Assembly (NCBI GenBank): GCA_963791905.1
Contig: CAWBTX010000006.1
Location: forward strand, 558,001 to 622,000
Origin: Gaiellasilicea sp963791905
GTDB taxonomy: Bacteria; Actinomycetota; Thermoleophilia; Gaiellales; Gaiellaceae
Direction of reading: 5' to 3'
Length of the DNA: 64,000 bases
Shown here: piece by piece, positions 27,792-36,106 of the stretch
How positions within the stretch are numbered: the stretch's first letter is position 1
Layout: the number at the start of each line of letters is the position of its first letter
Program-made: the position numbers and the translations under genes
The notes under the pieces: model-generated
Databases searched by the model: none
The model's input: only the letters and a program-made list of their open reading frames with translations
What the model was told of the DNA's origin: nothing

Positions 27792-29421
27792 CTAGGCCTT
27801 CACGATCACGAGCTTGTAGCTGCCGGCGCCGGTCGAGCCGAGCTTCACCTGCACGAAGTGCCAGCCCGTCCGCTGCGCGCGGTAGGAGAGATTCTCGCGC
27901 GGGCCAGGATGGGCTGACTGCTTGGCGATGCGATCACGCTGCCGAATGTCGTCGACCCGCCGCGCGGTGGGCTTCCAGAGGATCAGGTTCGTGTCGGTCT
28001 GGGCCGGGCCGCGCACGCTCAGGTACACGGGTTGGCCGCGCCGTAGCTTGATCGCGTAGACGTCGTTCTGGTCGTCCCAGAAGTCGAGCGTCGCGACGAC
28101 GCGCTTGATCTGGCAGCAGAGCCGCACGGCCGCCGCGCCGGCGTCGTCGTTCGGCTCGAACTTGTCCGGCGGCGGCAGCTCGCCGTCGAGCGCCCGCAGG
28201 GCGGCGGTCACGTCGAGCCGGCCCCAGCCGGTGAGCTCGTCGCGGCCGAGCGGGCAGTACGAGCAGCCCGTCGCGGCACTCACGTCGGCGGCAGTCCGTG
28301 TCAGCAGGGCCGTCACCTGATCCGGCTTGAGGCTCGGCTGCTCCGCGAGGAGCACGGCCGCCGCGGCGCTCACCTGCGGCGCCGCGAACGAGGTCCCGTA
28401 CGCCGTCCGGTAGTCGAGCGGGCCGCAGCCCGAGTAGCCCTGCTCGCCGCAGTCCCTGAACTGGGACGTCAGGCCGCGCGGCAGCGTCGAGAAGATGCCC
28501 TGCCCGGGAGCGGCGATGTCGTTGTAGATCTTGTCGCGGTTCGAGAAGAGGGGCGCCGAGCCGTCGCGCGCGAGCGCGCTCACGCCGAGCACGTGCGGCA
28601 GCGCGGCCGGGTAGCTGGCGAACGGCCACGGCTGCGTCGGCGCAACGTTGCCGTTGCCGACCGCCGCGACCACGACGACACCGCGCTTGTACGCGTAGTC
28701 GATCGCGTCCGCCTCGAGCTGGGAGAACGCGTCGCGCGTCGGGTCGAGCGGATTCCGCACCCCGCCGAGGCTGATGTTGATCACGCGCGCGTCCTCGTCG
28801 ACTGCCCACCTGATCGCCTTGGCCTCGGCGACGACGTCGATCTCGTCCGGGAAGGCCGGGTTGACGACCTTGGCCACGAGCAGCTGCGCGGAGGGAGCCA
28901 TGCCGGCGATTCCCTCGGCGTTGCCGACCGTCGCAGCGATCAGGCCCGCGACGAACGTGCCGTGCCCCTCGCGGTCGAGGTACGGCGACCCGCCGACGAA
29001 TGACCTGCCGCCGATGATCTTCCCCTCGAACTCCGGATGGCTCTTGTCGACGCCCGAGTCGATCACGGCGACCGGGACCGTCGGCAGCGCGGGGGACGAG
29101 GCCCAGTAGTCGAACGCGTGGTTCGCCGGCAGATGCCACTGCTTGGCCAGGAGCGGGTCGTCCGGCGTGAACGCGAGCCGACGCCGGTTGACGATCCGTT
29201 CGACGTAGGTTGCACCCGGGAGGTCGCTCAGGCGCGGCGCCCGCTCACGCTCGACCACGACCGCGGGAATGGGTGCGAGGCTCTCGACGTCACCGCCGAG
29301 CGCCCGCGTCAGGCGCGGCAGATCCTCGACCGAGGCGGCGCCGACCGCATACCGGGCCGCCGCGGCGCCCTGCGGGAAGCACGAGGACGGCCGCGAGGGC
29401 GGCGAGCGCGACGCGGATCAT
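27792..29421 (-). CDS. Secreted subtilisin-like serine protease (S8), one frame break
   Basis: ATG 29421 opens a signal peptide (MIRVALAALAAVLVLP), then a propeptide region (RYAVGAASVEDLPRLTRALGG) and the S8 domain. The triad is visible: D in VAVIDSGVDKSHPE, H in GHGTFVAGLIA and S in AYGTSFAAPQVSAAA, with the oxyanion Asn in VVAAVGNGN. A C-terminal pre-peptidase-type beta domain (about 420-540) contains FEPNDDAGAAA. The frame breaks near 29375, and removing one base joins the signal region to GAAAARYAVG. Corrected length is 542 residues. Its ATG overlaps the stop of the SpoIID-like gene (ATGA), so the two are translationally coupled. Confidence 0.9.
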
Positions 29422-31034
29422 CCGGCGACGCGAAGCGTCTGGCTCACGCCGGCCGCGTAGCCGCCGGCAGGAGCAACGCGGGCGCGGTAGGCGCCGGGTG
29501 GAAGCTCGAGCTCTGCCCGGAAGGCGCCGGCGTCGTCGACGACGGCCCGCCCTGCGGACGTCCACGACTCTCCCTCGAGGCGCTGCACGTCGACCGCAGC
29601 GCCCGGGGCGGGAGGCACGACCGTCCCTGCGAGCGCGGCTGTGCCCCGCGTCACGCGCACGCGCGGCGCAACCGGTACCTTCAGCACCGGCCCCGCGAGC
29701 GTGCCCGCCGCGAGCCGGAAGCTCGTCGGGCCGAGGAGCTTCGCCTTGAAGCTGAACGAGCCGCCCGCCGGGCGCGCGAGCACCTGCTGCCAGACACCAT
29801 CGATGCGCTGGGACAGCGCGATCTGCTTGGCGCCTCGGACCTCTCCTGTCAGGACAACGGGACGTCCGTAGACGGCCGGGGTGCCCGGGCGGGTGAGCGT
29901 GAGCGAGCTCATCGCGGTCACCCAGGTCGAGCGCAGTCCCAGGCCGCGACGAAGAGTCGACCCGCTGACGGACGTCTCCCCGGCGGCGGTGCTGATGGTC
30001 GCGGTGCGCACTCGTCCCGAGGGCTCCTTTGCGAGCCGCACGCCGAGGATCGGGCCGTTGAGCGCGAGCCCCTTCCGGGCGACCCCGTCCGCGACAGGGA
30101 CCGGGCCCCAGCGATGCACCGGCGAGAGCGCGCTGTGTGGGTCGTCGACGGCCACGAGGTAGGGCACATCCTTGCCGAAGACCTCGGCCGCGGCGATCGT
30201 CCGGCCGCCCGAGGTGGAGTGGAAGAGGGTGTCCGCGATCCTGCCCTCGTAGAGCAGCACCTGACCGACGGTCGCGTCGATCGCGGCGGTCGACCGCGCG
30301 TCCTCGGCCTTCACGCCTCCGTAAACCTGGCTGCGGACGTCGGCGTAGAGATCGAACGCCTTGCCGGTGATCCGGTGGGCGAGCGCATAGGACCGCGCCG
30401 CCACCGCCTGCGCCTTCAGCGCCTCGGGATGCCACGCCGCCGGCATCTCCCGCGGCACGACCCCCGCGAGGTACTGCTCGAGCCCGACGTCGTTCACGGC
30501 GCTCAGCCGCTGCCCGGTGACGGAGACGACGAGCTGTCCGCGATAGGGGTCGCCCGAGGCGACCGAGCCGAGCTGGAGAGGCCGCGTGCCCGGGAGGAAG
30601 GCGATCGGCCCGGCGAGCGCCGTCGGGACGCCGTTGACTGGCAGCTCGAGCTTCTGCCCGAGCTCGAACGCGCCGGCCGGCAGTGGCGAGGTCTTGCCGA
30701 AGACGTCGCGGACGCGGAACGGCACGGGCGACGAGATTGTGAAAGCGGGCCTCTGCTCCTGCAGCAGCACCCGCACGCGCGCCACCGGCGCCGGGCCGAG
30801 CGTCGTGCCGGGATAGAAGTGGGCCAGGATCTCAGCGAAGCCACGGCCCTCGTTGGCGAAGCCGAGCGCGCCGTACTGACTCATGCCGACGCCGTGACCC
30901 CAGCCGCGACCGCTCACGAACACCGTGGTCGCGCTGACGGGCCGCGGCTCGCTGGGAGCGGGAGCCGTCCCCGCCGCGGCGGTGCCGACGAGCGCGACGA
31001 CGGCCGAGATGAGGGAGAGAACGGTTCGCCGCAT
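29418..31034 (-). CDS. SpoIID/LytB domain protein
   Basis: This exported 538-residue protein has a signal peptide (VLSLISAVVALVGTAAAG), a GRGWGHGVGMSQYGA motif close to the N-terminus, and a SpoIID/LytB domain (about 160-330). That domain carries LEQYLAGVVPREMP, HPEALKAQAVAARSYAL and TSGGRTIAAAEVFG. Two beta-sandwich repeats occupy the C-terminus. SpoIID is a peptidoglycan lytic transglycosylase acting on denuded glycan strands. Non-sporulating actinobacteria carry such proteins too, so this is not evidence of sporulation. It is translated together with the downstream subtilase and divergent from a Ser/Thr kinase gene. Confidence 0.9.
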   Translation of the reverse strand: MRRTVLSLISAVVALVGTAAAGTAPAPSEPRPVSATTVFVSGRGWGHGVGMSQYGALGFANEGRGFAEILAHFYPGTTLGPAPVARVRVLLQEQRPAFTISSPVPFRVRDVFGKTSPLPAGAFELGQKLELPVNGVPTALAGPIAFLPGTRPLQLGSVASGDPYRGQLVVSVTGQRLSAVNDVGLEQYLAGVVPREMPAAWHPEALKAQAVAARSYALAHRITGKAFDLYADVRSQVYGGVKAEDARSTAAIDATVGQVLLYEGRIADTLFHSTSGGRTIAAAEVFGKDVPYLVAVDDPHSALSPVHRWGPVPVADGVARKGLALNGPILGVRLAKEPSGRVRTATISTAAGETSVSGSTLRRGLGLRSTWVTAMSSLTLTRPGTPAVYGRPVVLTGEVRGAKQIALSQRIDGVWQQVLARPAGGSFSFKAKLLGPTSFRLAAGTLAGPVLKVPVAPRVRVTRGTAALAGTVVPPAPGAAVDVQRLEGESWTSAGRAVVDDAGAFRAELELPPGAYRARVAPAGGYAAGVSQTLRVAG

Positions 31035-31162
31035 TGTGTGCCCGGGCCGTTGAGGCTAGCCAAAGAAGCCGGAGATTCCCGCCTTCTTTACCGAACCTTC
31101 AAGTCATTCCTGCACGCTTTTCCGGCCGTTTTCGCTGTGCCCGGCCCGGGCACGCCCTTGCC
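31035..31162. promoter_or_regulatory. Divergent regulatory region with repeated GTGCCCGG boxes
   Basis: These 128 bp lie between the SpoIID-like and kinase genes. A GTGCCCGG half-site lies at 31038-31045, 3 bp upstream of the SpoIID-like start. A full palindrome GTGCCCGG-C-CCGGGCAC lies at 31137-31153, 9 bp before the kinase start. Shared regulation by one dimeric repressor is possible. Confidence 0.4.
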
Positions 31163-32557
31163 GTGACGAACGATCCGTCCCTTCCTCCTCGCTACCGCGA
31201 CCCCGAGCACATCGCGCGGGGCGGCATGGGCGAGGTGTACCGAGCGCAGGATCGCGTCCTCGGCCGAACGGTCGCGATCAAGGTGCTCGCCGAGCACTTC
31301 GCGAACGACGAGAGCATCCGCCGCCGGTTCACGCGCGAGGCCCTCGCGGCTGCGCGGCTCTCCAACACGCCGAACATCGTCACGATCTTCGACGTCGGCG
31401 AGCACGAGGGGCGGCCGTACATCGTGATGGAGTACGTCCCGAACGGCTCGCTCGCCGAGCGGATCGCCGAGGAAGGGGCGCAGCCGCCGGGGCGAGCGCT
31501 GGCGTGGCTCTCGCAGACCGCCTCGGCGCTCGACGCGGCCCACGCGCGTGGCGTCGTCCACCGCGACGTCAAGCCGGCGAACCTCCTCCTCGACGAGGAG
31601 GGCGCCGTGCAGGTCGCCGATTTCGGCGTCGCGAGCGCCGTCGGTCTGGACTCCTTCACGGCTGCGGGAACCGTGCTCGGGACGGCCGGCTATCTCGCGC
31701 CCGAGCAGGCCCGCGGCGAGCCCTCGACGCCGGCCGTCGACCGTTACTCGCTCGCCGTCGTCGCGTTCGAGCTGCTGACCGGCTCTCGCCCCTACCACGG
31801 CGACTCGCCGACGGCGGAGGCGGCGGCGCACGTGAACGCTCCGATCCCCTCGGCGCGAGCGCGCAACCCCGAGCTGCCTCCCGAGATCGACGCCGTGCTG
31901 ATCCAGGGGCTGGCCAAGGCTCCGAATGGCCGCTTCCCGACCGCGGCGGAGCTCGTCGCCGCGCTGCGCGAGGCATTCGACCAGGCAGCGGGGCACACCG
32001 TGGTCGCGAGCGGCGCCGCTGCCGCCGCGCGGCCGCCCCGCAGCCGGATCCCGCTACTGCTCGCCGGCCTGGCTGCGCTCGTCGTTGCGGGCGTTGCGCT
32101 TGCCGCAGCCGTCACGGGGGGCGAGGACGGCGAGACCCAGGACGCGACCACACCGCCGACGACCGTGCGCGAGACGGTCACGGCGGAGGGCACGACCGTG
32201 GTCAAGACGGTGACGACCGCGCCCGAGCCGCCGCCCCCACCACCACCACCGCCTCCGCCGGCGACCGCCGACCCCGTCGCGCTCAACGACGACGCGTTCG
32301 CCCTGATGCAGGCAGGCGACTACGAGTCGGCGCTGCCTCTCCTCGAGCAGGCCGTGGCCGCCCTGGCCGGCTCAGGCAGCCTTACCGAGGCGTATGCGAG
32401 CTACAACCTCGCCTTCACGCGGCGGGCCCTCGGGCAGTGCGAGGGCGTGCTCGAGCTGCTCGATCGCTCCGAGCAGGTCCAGGGCGAGCGCAAGGAGATC
32501 GACCAACTGCGCAAGGAGACTGAGCGGGCCTGCGGCGACGACGAGGACGACGGCTAG
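31163..32557 (+). CDS. PknB-type Ser/Thr protein kinase with membrane helix and C-terminal repeats
   Basis: This 464-residue membrane kinase is complete in the N-terminal Hanks domain (about 15-270): G-loop ARGGMGEVYRA, Lys in VAIKVLAEHF, catalytic HRDVKPANLLL, DFGVAS, and the activation loop AAGTVLGTAGYLAPEQ. A membrane helix (about 300-322) follows PPRSRIPLL. The outside part has a Thr-rich stretch, eleven consecutive prolines, then TPR-like helices (LNDDAFALMQAGDYESALPL) in place of PASTA repeats. I start at GTG 31163, just before the kinase fold, because the longer in-frame reading from 31034 lacks coding character. It ends on a CTAG shared with the convergent rmlB. Confidence 0.9.
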   Translation: MTNDPSLPPRYRDPEHIARGGMGEVYRAQDRVLGRTVAIKVLAEHFANDESIRRRFTREALAAARLSNTPNIVTIFDVGEHEGRPYIVMEYVPNGSLAERIAEEGAQPPGRALAWLSQTASALDAAHARGVVHRDVKPANLLLDEEGAVQVADFGVASAVGLDSFTAAGTVLGTAGYLAPEQARGEPSTPAVDRYSLAVVAFELLTGSRPYHGDSPTAEAAAHVNAPIPSARARNPELPPEIDAVLIQGLAKAPNGRFPTAAELVAALREAFDQAAGHTVVASGAAAAARPPRSRIPLLLAGLAALVVAGVALAAAVTGGEDGETQDATTPPTTVRETVTAEGTTVVKTVTTAPEPPPPPPPPPPPATADPVALNDDAFALMQAGDYESALPLLEQAVAALAGSGSLTEAYASYNLAFTRRALGQCEGVLELLDRSEQVQGERKEIDQLRKETERACGDDEDDG

Positions 32558-33558
32558 CCGGGAGCGGCGTCCAGCCGGGCGGCGTACTGCTTGTCGTAGT
32601 ACTCGCGGTAGCCGCCGGAGTGCTTGATCGGCTCCCACCAACCTCGGTTCTCGCGGTACCACGCCGCCGTGCGCGGAAAGCCCTCCGCGAGCCGGAGCAG
32701 GGGCTCCCAACCGAGCTCCTCGCGCGCCTTGCTCGCGTCCAGTGAGTAGCGGCGATCGTGCCCGGGACGGTCGGCCACGCGGCGGACGAGGGACTCGTCG
32801 CCGCCGGTGTGCTGCAGCACGAGGTCGGTGATCGTGCGGTTGGACGCCTCCTCGCCGCCGCCGAGGTTGTAGACCTCCCCGGCCGCGCCGCGTCGGAGTG
32901 CCAGCTCGATCCCCGCACAGTGGTCCTCGACGTAGAGCCAGTCGCGCGTCTGGTGGCCGTCGCCGTAGAGCGGGAGCGGCTCGCCGTCGAGCGCGTTCGT
33001 GACGAAGAGCGGCAGGAGCTTCTCCGGGTACTGGTGCGGCCCGTACGTGTTCGAGCCGCGGGTGATCACCGCGTCGAGCCCGTAGGTCCGGACGTGCGCC
33101 AGCACCTGCAGGTCGCCACCCGCCTTCCCGGCCGAGTACGGGCTGGACGGCGCGAGCGGGTCGCTCTCGTTCGACGAGGCCCCTGGCGGAACGTCTCCGT
33201 AGACCTCGTCCGTCGAGACGTGCACGAGGCGGATGCCACCCGCCCGCGCCTGCTCGAGCAGCACGAAGGTGCCGAGCACGTTCGTGTTGACGACGTCGAC
33301 CGAGCCCAGAATGGAGCGGTCGACGTGCGTCTCGGCGGCGAAGTTGACGATGGCGTCGGCTCCCTGCGCCGCGTCGGCCACAGCCTGCGCGTCGCAGATG
33401 TCCCCGACGACCAGCTCGATGCCCGAGCCCTCGAGATTGGCAGGGTTCCCCGAGTACGTCAGCTTGTCCAGCACGACGACGTCCTCGCCCGAGGCGCGGA
33501 GCCGTTTCGCGAAGTGGGAGCCGATGAAGCCGGCGCCGCCGGTGACGAGGACGCGCAC
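32554..33558 (-). CDS. rmlB: dTDP-glucose 4,6-dehydratase
   Basis: This extended short-chain dehydratase makes dTDP-4-keto-6-deoxyglucose. It has 334 residues: NAD motif VTGGAGFIGSH, VNFAAETHVDRSI, VSTDEVYGDV, catalytic YxxxK in SPYSAGKAGGD, ITRGSNTYGPHQYPEKLLP and GDGHQTRDWLYVEDH. It is the last gene of the mmpL-rmlA-rmlC-rmlD-SRPBCC-rmlB series, 10 bp after the SRPBCC gene. Its product feeds RmlC. Confidence 0.95.
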   Translation of the reverse strand: MRVLVTGGAGFIGSHFAKRLRASGEDVVVLDKLTYSGNPANLEGSGIELVVGDICDAQAVADAAQGADAIVNFAAETHVDRSILGSVDVVNTNVLGTFVLLEQARAGGIRLVHVSTDEVYGDVPPGASSNESDPLAPSSPYSAGKAGGDLQVLAHVRTYGLDAVITRGSNTYGPHQYPEKLLPLFVTNALDGEPLPLYGDGHQTRDWLYVEDHCAGIELALRRGAAGEVYNLGGGEEASNRTITDLVLQHTGGDESLVRRVADRPGHDRRYSLDASKAREELGWEPLLRLAEGFPRTAAWYRENRGWWEPIKHSGGYREYYDKQYAARLDAAPG

Positions 33559-33568
33559 GCGAAACAGG

Positions 33569-34039
33569 CTACGTCACGGCCAGCAGCCGCGTCCCGAGCA
33601 GCTGCGCCAGGGACTCGCCGCCCTGCCGCATCACGACGTTGTGATTCCAGCGGAAGATCGGTCGCGCGATCGGCGAGACCAGGTTCATCCAGAGGCTCGT
33701 CGTGCGGACGTTCCACTCGTATGTGACGGCCGTCTCGCGGCCCTCGAAGAAGCGCCAGCGGCCGGTCCCCGCCAGCTCGCCGTCCGCGTCGGCCTCGATC
33801 AGATGGTAGGGATCGATGCGCGTGATGCGCGTCTCGAAGCGAACCGGATACGGGATCACGCTGCGCCAGTCGTGGCGGAAGAGAGCGCCGACGCCGTTCG
33901 CGTCTCCGTCCTCGAGCCTCTCGACGAGGTGCACGCCGCGCCACCAGTCGTGCCAGTGGTCGATGTCGTAGATCGCGTCCCACACAGGCGCGCAGGGCGT
34001 CTCGAGGACCCAGGTCGTCAGGAAGGAGTAGCTCGCCAT
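33569..34039 (-). CDS. SRPBCC-fold (polyketide cyclase/START-like) protein
   Basis: This 156-residue single-domain protein has helix-grip features: TWVLETPCAPVWDAIYDIDHWHDWW, a middle beta sheet with RITRIDPYHLIEADADG, and RWRFFEGRETAVTYEWNV. The C-terminal helix starts near NLVSPIARPIF. Such proteins bind hydrophobic ligands. It lies inside the rhamnose operon, 7 bp after rmlD and 10 bp before rmlB, and is not a known part of that pathway. It could handle a lipid partner of the MMPL transporter upstream; this is inference. Confidence 0.85.
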   Translation of the reverse strand: MASYSFLTTWVLETPCAPVWDAIYDIDHWHDWWRGVHLVERLEDGDANGVGALFRHDWRSVIPYPVRFETRITRIDPYHLIEADADGELAGTGRWRFFEGRETAVTYEWNVRTTSLWMNLVSPIARPIFRWNHNVVMRQGGESLAQLLGTRLLAVT

Positions 34040-34046
34040 GCCGCCC

Positions 34047-34856
34047 TCATTCGTGACCGACATCGTTGCGGATTGCCGCCAGTGTCTCTCGCAGGCCATC
34101 GCGCCAGTGCGGAAGCTCCGGCGCGCCCTTCTCGCTGCGCAGCACCGAGTACGGGGGACGCGTCGCGGGACGGGGAAGCTCCGCGGTCGTGATCCGGCGC
34201 ACGCGGCACGTCAGGTCCGCCTCCTCGAAGATCGCCTCGGCGAAGTCGGCCCACGTGCACTCCCCCTGCGCCGACGCGTGGTAGACGCCGAACGGCAGCC
34301 CGAGCACGTCCTTCGTGGCGGCCGCGAGGTGGCCGACGTACGTCGGGCTGCCACGCTGGTCGTCGACCACCGCCACCTCGTCGCGCTCGGCGCCCAGGCG
34401 GAGCATCGTCCGCAGGAAGTTGTGCCCGGTGGGACCGAAGAGCCACGACGTGCGGACGACCCAGGCCTGCTCGCCGGCGGCCGCCTCGCCGTGCAGCTTC
34501 GTGCGCCCGTAGGCCGAGGCCGGGTTCGGGCCGTCGGACTCGACGTACGGGCTTCCCTTCGACCCGTCGAAGACGTAGTCCGAGGAGTAGTAGACGAGCG
34601 GCGCGCCGAGCTCGGCCGCGTTGGCCGTGCCGCCGACGTTGACCGCCGCGGCCTCTTGCGGGTCCTCCTCTGCGCCGTCGACGTCCGTCCATGCCGCCGC
34701 GTGCAGCACGAGCCCGGGGTCGAGGCCCGGCGGAGCGGGGAGCGACACGTCCCAGTCCTCGTGCGAAAGCGCGACCACGTCGTCTGCCGCGAACTCCCGG
34801 ACAAGCGCGCGGCCGAGCTGGCCGCCGGCGCCGGTTATGACGACGCGCCGTCGCAC
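34047..34856 (-). CDS. rmlD: dTDP-4-dehydrorhamnose reductase
   Basis: This 269-residue short-chain reductase catalyses the last step to dTDP-L-rhamnose. Visible motifs are VVITGAGGQLGRAL, LHAAAWTDVDGAEEDP, NVGGTANAA, YYSSDYVFDGSKGSPY, catalytic YGRTKLHGE and RTSWLFGPTGHNF. The GTG start at 34856 lies 22 bp inside the end of rmlC. Confidence 0.94.
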   Translation of the reverse strand: MRRRVVITGAGGQLGRALVREFAADDVVALSHEDWDVSLPAPPGLDPGLVLHAAAWTDVDGAEEDPQEAAAVNVGGTANAAELGAPLVYYSSDYVFDGSKGSPYVESDGPNPASAYGRTKLHGEAAAGEQAWVVRTSWLFGPTGHNFLRTMLRLGAERDEVAVVDDQRGSPTYVGHLAAATKDVLGLPFGVYHASAQGECTWADFAEAIFEEADLTCRVRRITTAELPRPATRPPYSVLRSEKGAPELPHWRDGLRETLAAIRNDVGHE

Positions 34857-35314
34857 GCTGCGGCGTCCCGAGGAGAGAGGAGCGGCGCCGTCGTGCTCCA
34901 GAGATGGCGGACGCGCTCGTCCCGCCAGCAAACCGCGTGCTCGTCCGGCGCGGCGGGGTCGTACTCCTCGGTGACGTGGTAGCAGAAGAGCAGATCGGTG
35001 AGCGCCTCGAAGCCGTGGGCGTGGCGGCCGGGGATGTAGATCGCAACCGGGTTCGCCTCGCCGATGTCCTCGGTGAACGTCTCGCCGGTGGCGCGGTCGA
35101 GGACGACGACCCGCGCCGTCCCCTGCAGGCACGAGAAGAGGTCGTCCTGGCCCCGCTCGTGGTAGTGGAGCCCGCGGATCACCCCTTGCCGCGAGAAGGA
35201 GAGGTTCGTCTGCCGCGTCGACCTGGGCAGCACGCTGTCGCGGCGGAGCTCGTAGAACCAGCCCCGCTCGTCCTCGAACCTCGTCAGCGGGAAGCGGAGC
35301 AGCCCGTCGATCAC
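34835..35314 (-). CDS. rmlC: dTDP-4-dehydrorhamnose 3,5-epimerase-like cupin
   Basis: This 159-residue cupin has the RmlC layout: FEDERGWFYELRRDS, TNLSFSRQGVIRGLHYH with the catalytic His, DLFSCLQGTARVVVLD, YIPGRHAHGFEAL and FCYHVTEEYDP. It is about 20 residues shorter than typical RmlC but keeps the catalytic elements. GTG 35314 overlaps the rmlA stop by 4 bases. Confidence 0.92.
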   Translation of the reverse strand: MIDGLLRFPLTRFEDERGWFYELRRDSVLPRSTRQTNLSFSRQGVIRGLHYHERGQDDLFSCLQGTARVVVLDRATGETFTEDIGEANPVAIYIPGRHAHGFEALTDLLFCYHVTEEYDPAAPDEHAVCWRDERVRHLWSTTAPLLSPRDAAACDGASS

Positions 35315-36096
35315 GAGACCTTGTTGACGCCGGTCCGGGCGATGAGGGCGCCGATCTCGGGCAGCGACTCCTGCGTGCCCGCGTCCTCCCACCATCCGCG
35401 CACGCGTTGGGCGCCGAGCCTCCCCGCCTCGGCGTAGTGCCGGTTCACGTCCGTGATCTCGAGCTCGCCGCGAGAGGACGGCCGCAGCCGCCGGATGATC
35501 TCGAAGACGTCGGGCGAGTAGCAGTAGAGCCCGGTGACCGCGTCGCTCGAGGGCGGCGCGTCGTAGCGCATGTCGACGACCCCTGCCTTCTCCACCACGT
35601 CCACCACACGGCCGTCCTCGCCATAGACGACGACCCCGAAACGCTCCGGGTCGGGAACGTCCTTGACGAAGACGGACGCGCCGTCCTCGTTCTCGACGAA
35701 GGCGGAGATCGCCTCCACCTCGGCGAACTCGAAGATGTTGTCGCCGAGGCAGACGACCAGCTTGTCGTCGCCCGCGAAGCTCTCGGCCATCCCGACGACC
35801 TGCGCGATGCCGCCCGGCTCGGTCTGCACCTTGTAGGTGAGGTCCAGGTCGAAGAGGGGCTGGTCCGACCCGCGCCGCAGCAGCCTCCCGTCGCCGAGCA
35901 GGTCGATCAGCTGGCCCGCATGCCCCTGGCCGGTGACGATCATCACCTCGCGCACGCCCACGAGCTGGAGCAGCTGAAGGGGGTAGTAGATCATCGGCCA
36001 GCCGCCGACCGGGAGCAGGTGCTTGTTGACGACGCGCGTCAGCTCGCCGAGCCGGGTCGCCTCGCCTCCCGCCGCAATCAGTCCCTTCGCTCGCAT
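35311..36096 (-). CDS. rmlA: Glucose-1-phosphate thymidylyltransferase (short RmlA)
   Basis: This 261-residue nucleotidyltransferase starts KGLIAAGGEATRLGELTRVVNKHLLPVG. The signature GGxGTRL is altered to GGEATRL, a mark of the short-form subgroup. Further motifs are PMIYYPLQLLQ, LGDNIFEF, VVDVVEKAG and GWWEDAGT. It starts 10 bp after the MMPL stop and runs into rmlC with a GTGA overlap, so transporter and sugar genes form one operon. Confidence 0.9.
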   Translation of the reverse strand: MRAKGLIAAGGEATRLGELTRVVNKHLLPVGGWPMIYYPLQLLQLVGVREVMIVTGQGHAGQLIDLLGDGRLLRRGSDQPLFDLDLTYKVQTEPGGIAQVVGMAESFAGDDKLVVCLGDNIFEFAEVEAISAFVENEDGASVFVKDVPDPERFGVVVYGEDGRVVDVVEKAGVVDMRYDAPPSSDAVTGLYCYSPDVFEIIRRLRPSSRGELEITDVNRHYAEAGRLGAQRVRGWWEDAGTQESLPEIGALIARTGVNKVS

Positions 36097-36106
36097 CCGC
36101 GCGATG

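Noticed and set aside
29418..31034. Evidence of sporulation from the SpoIID domain
   Set aside because: SpoIID/LytB domains occur widely in non-sporulating actinobacteria and cyanobacteria, and no other sporulation gene is present.
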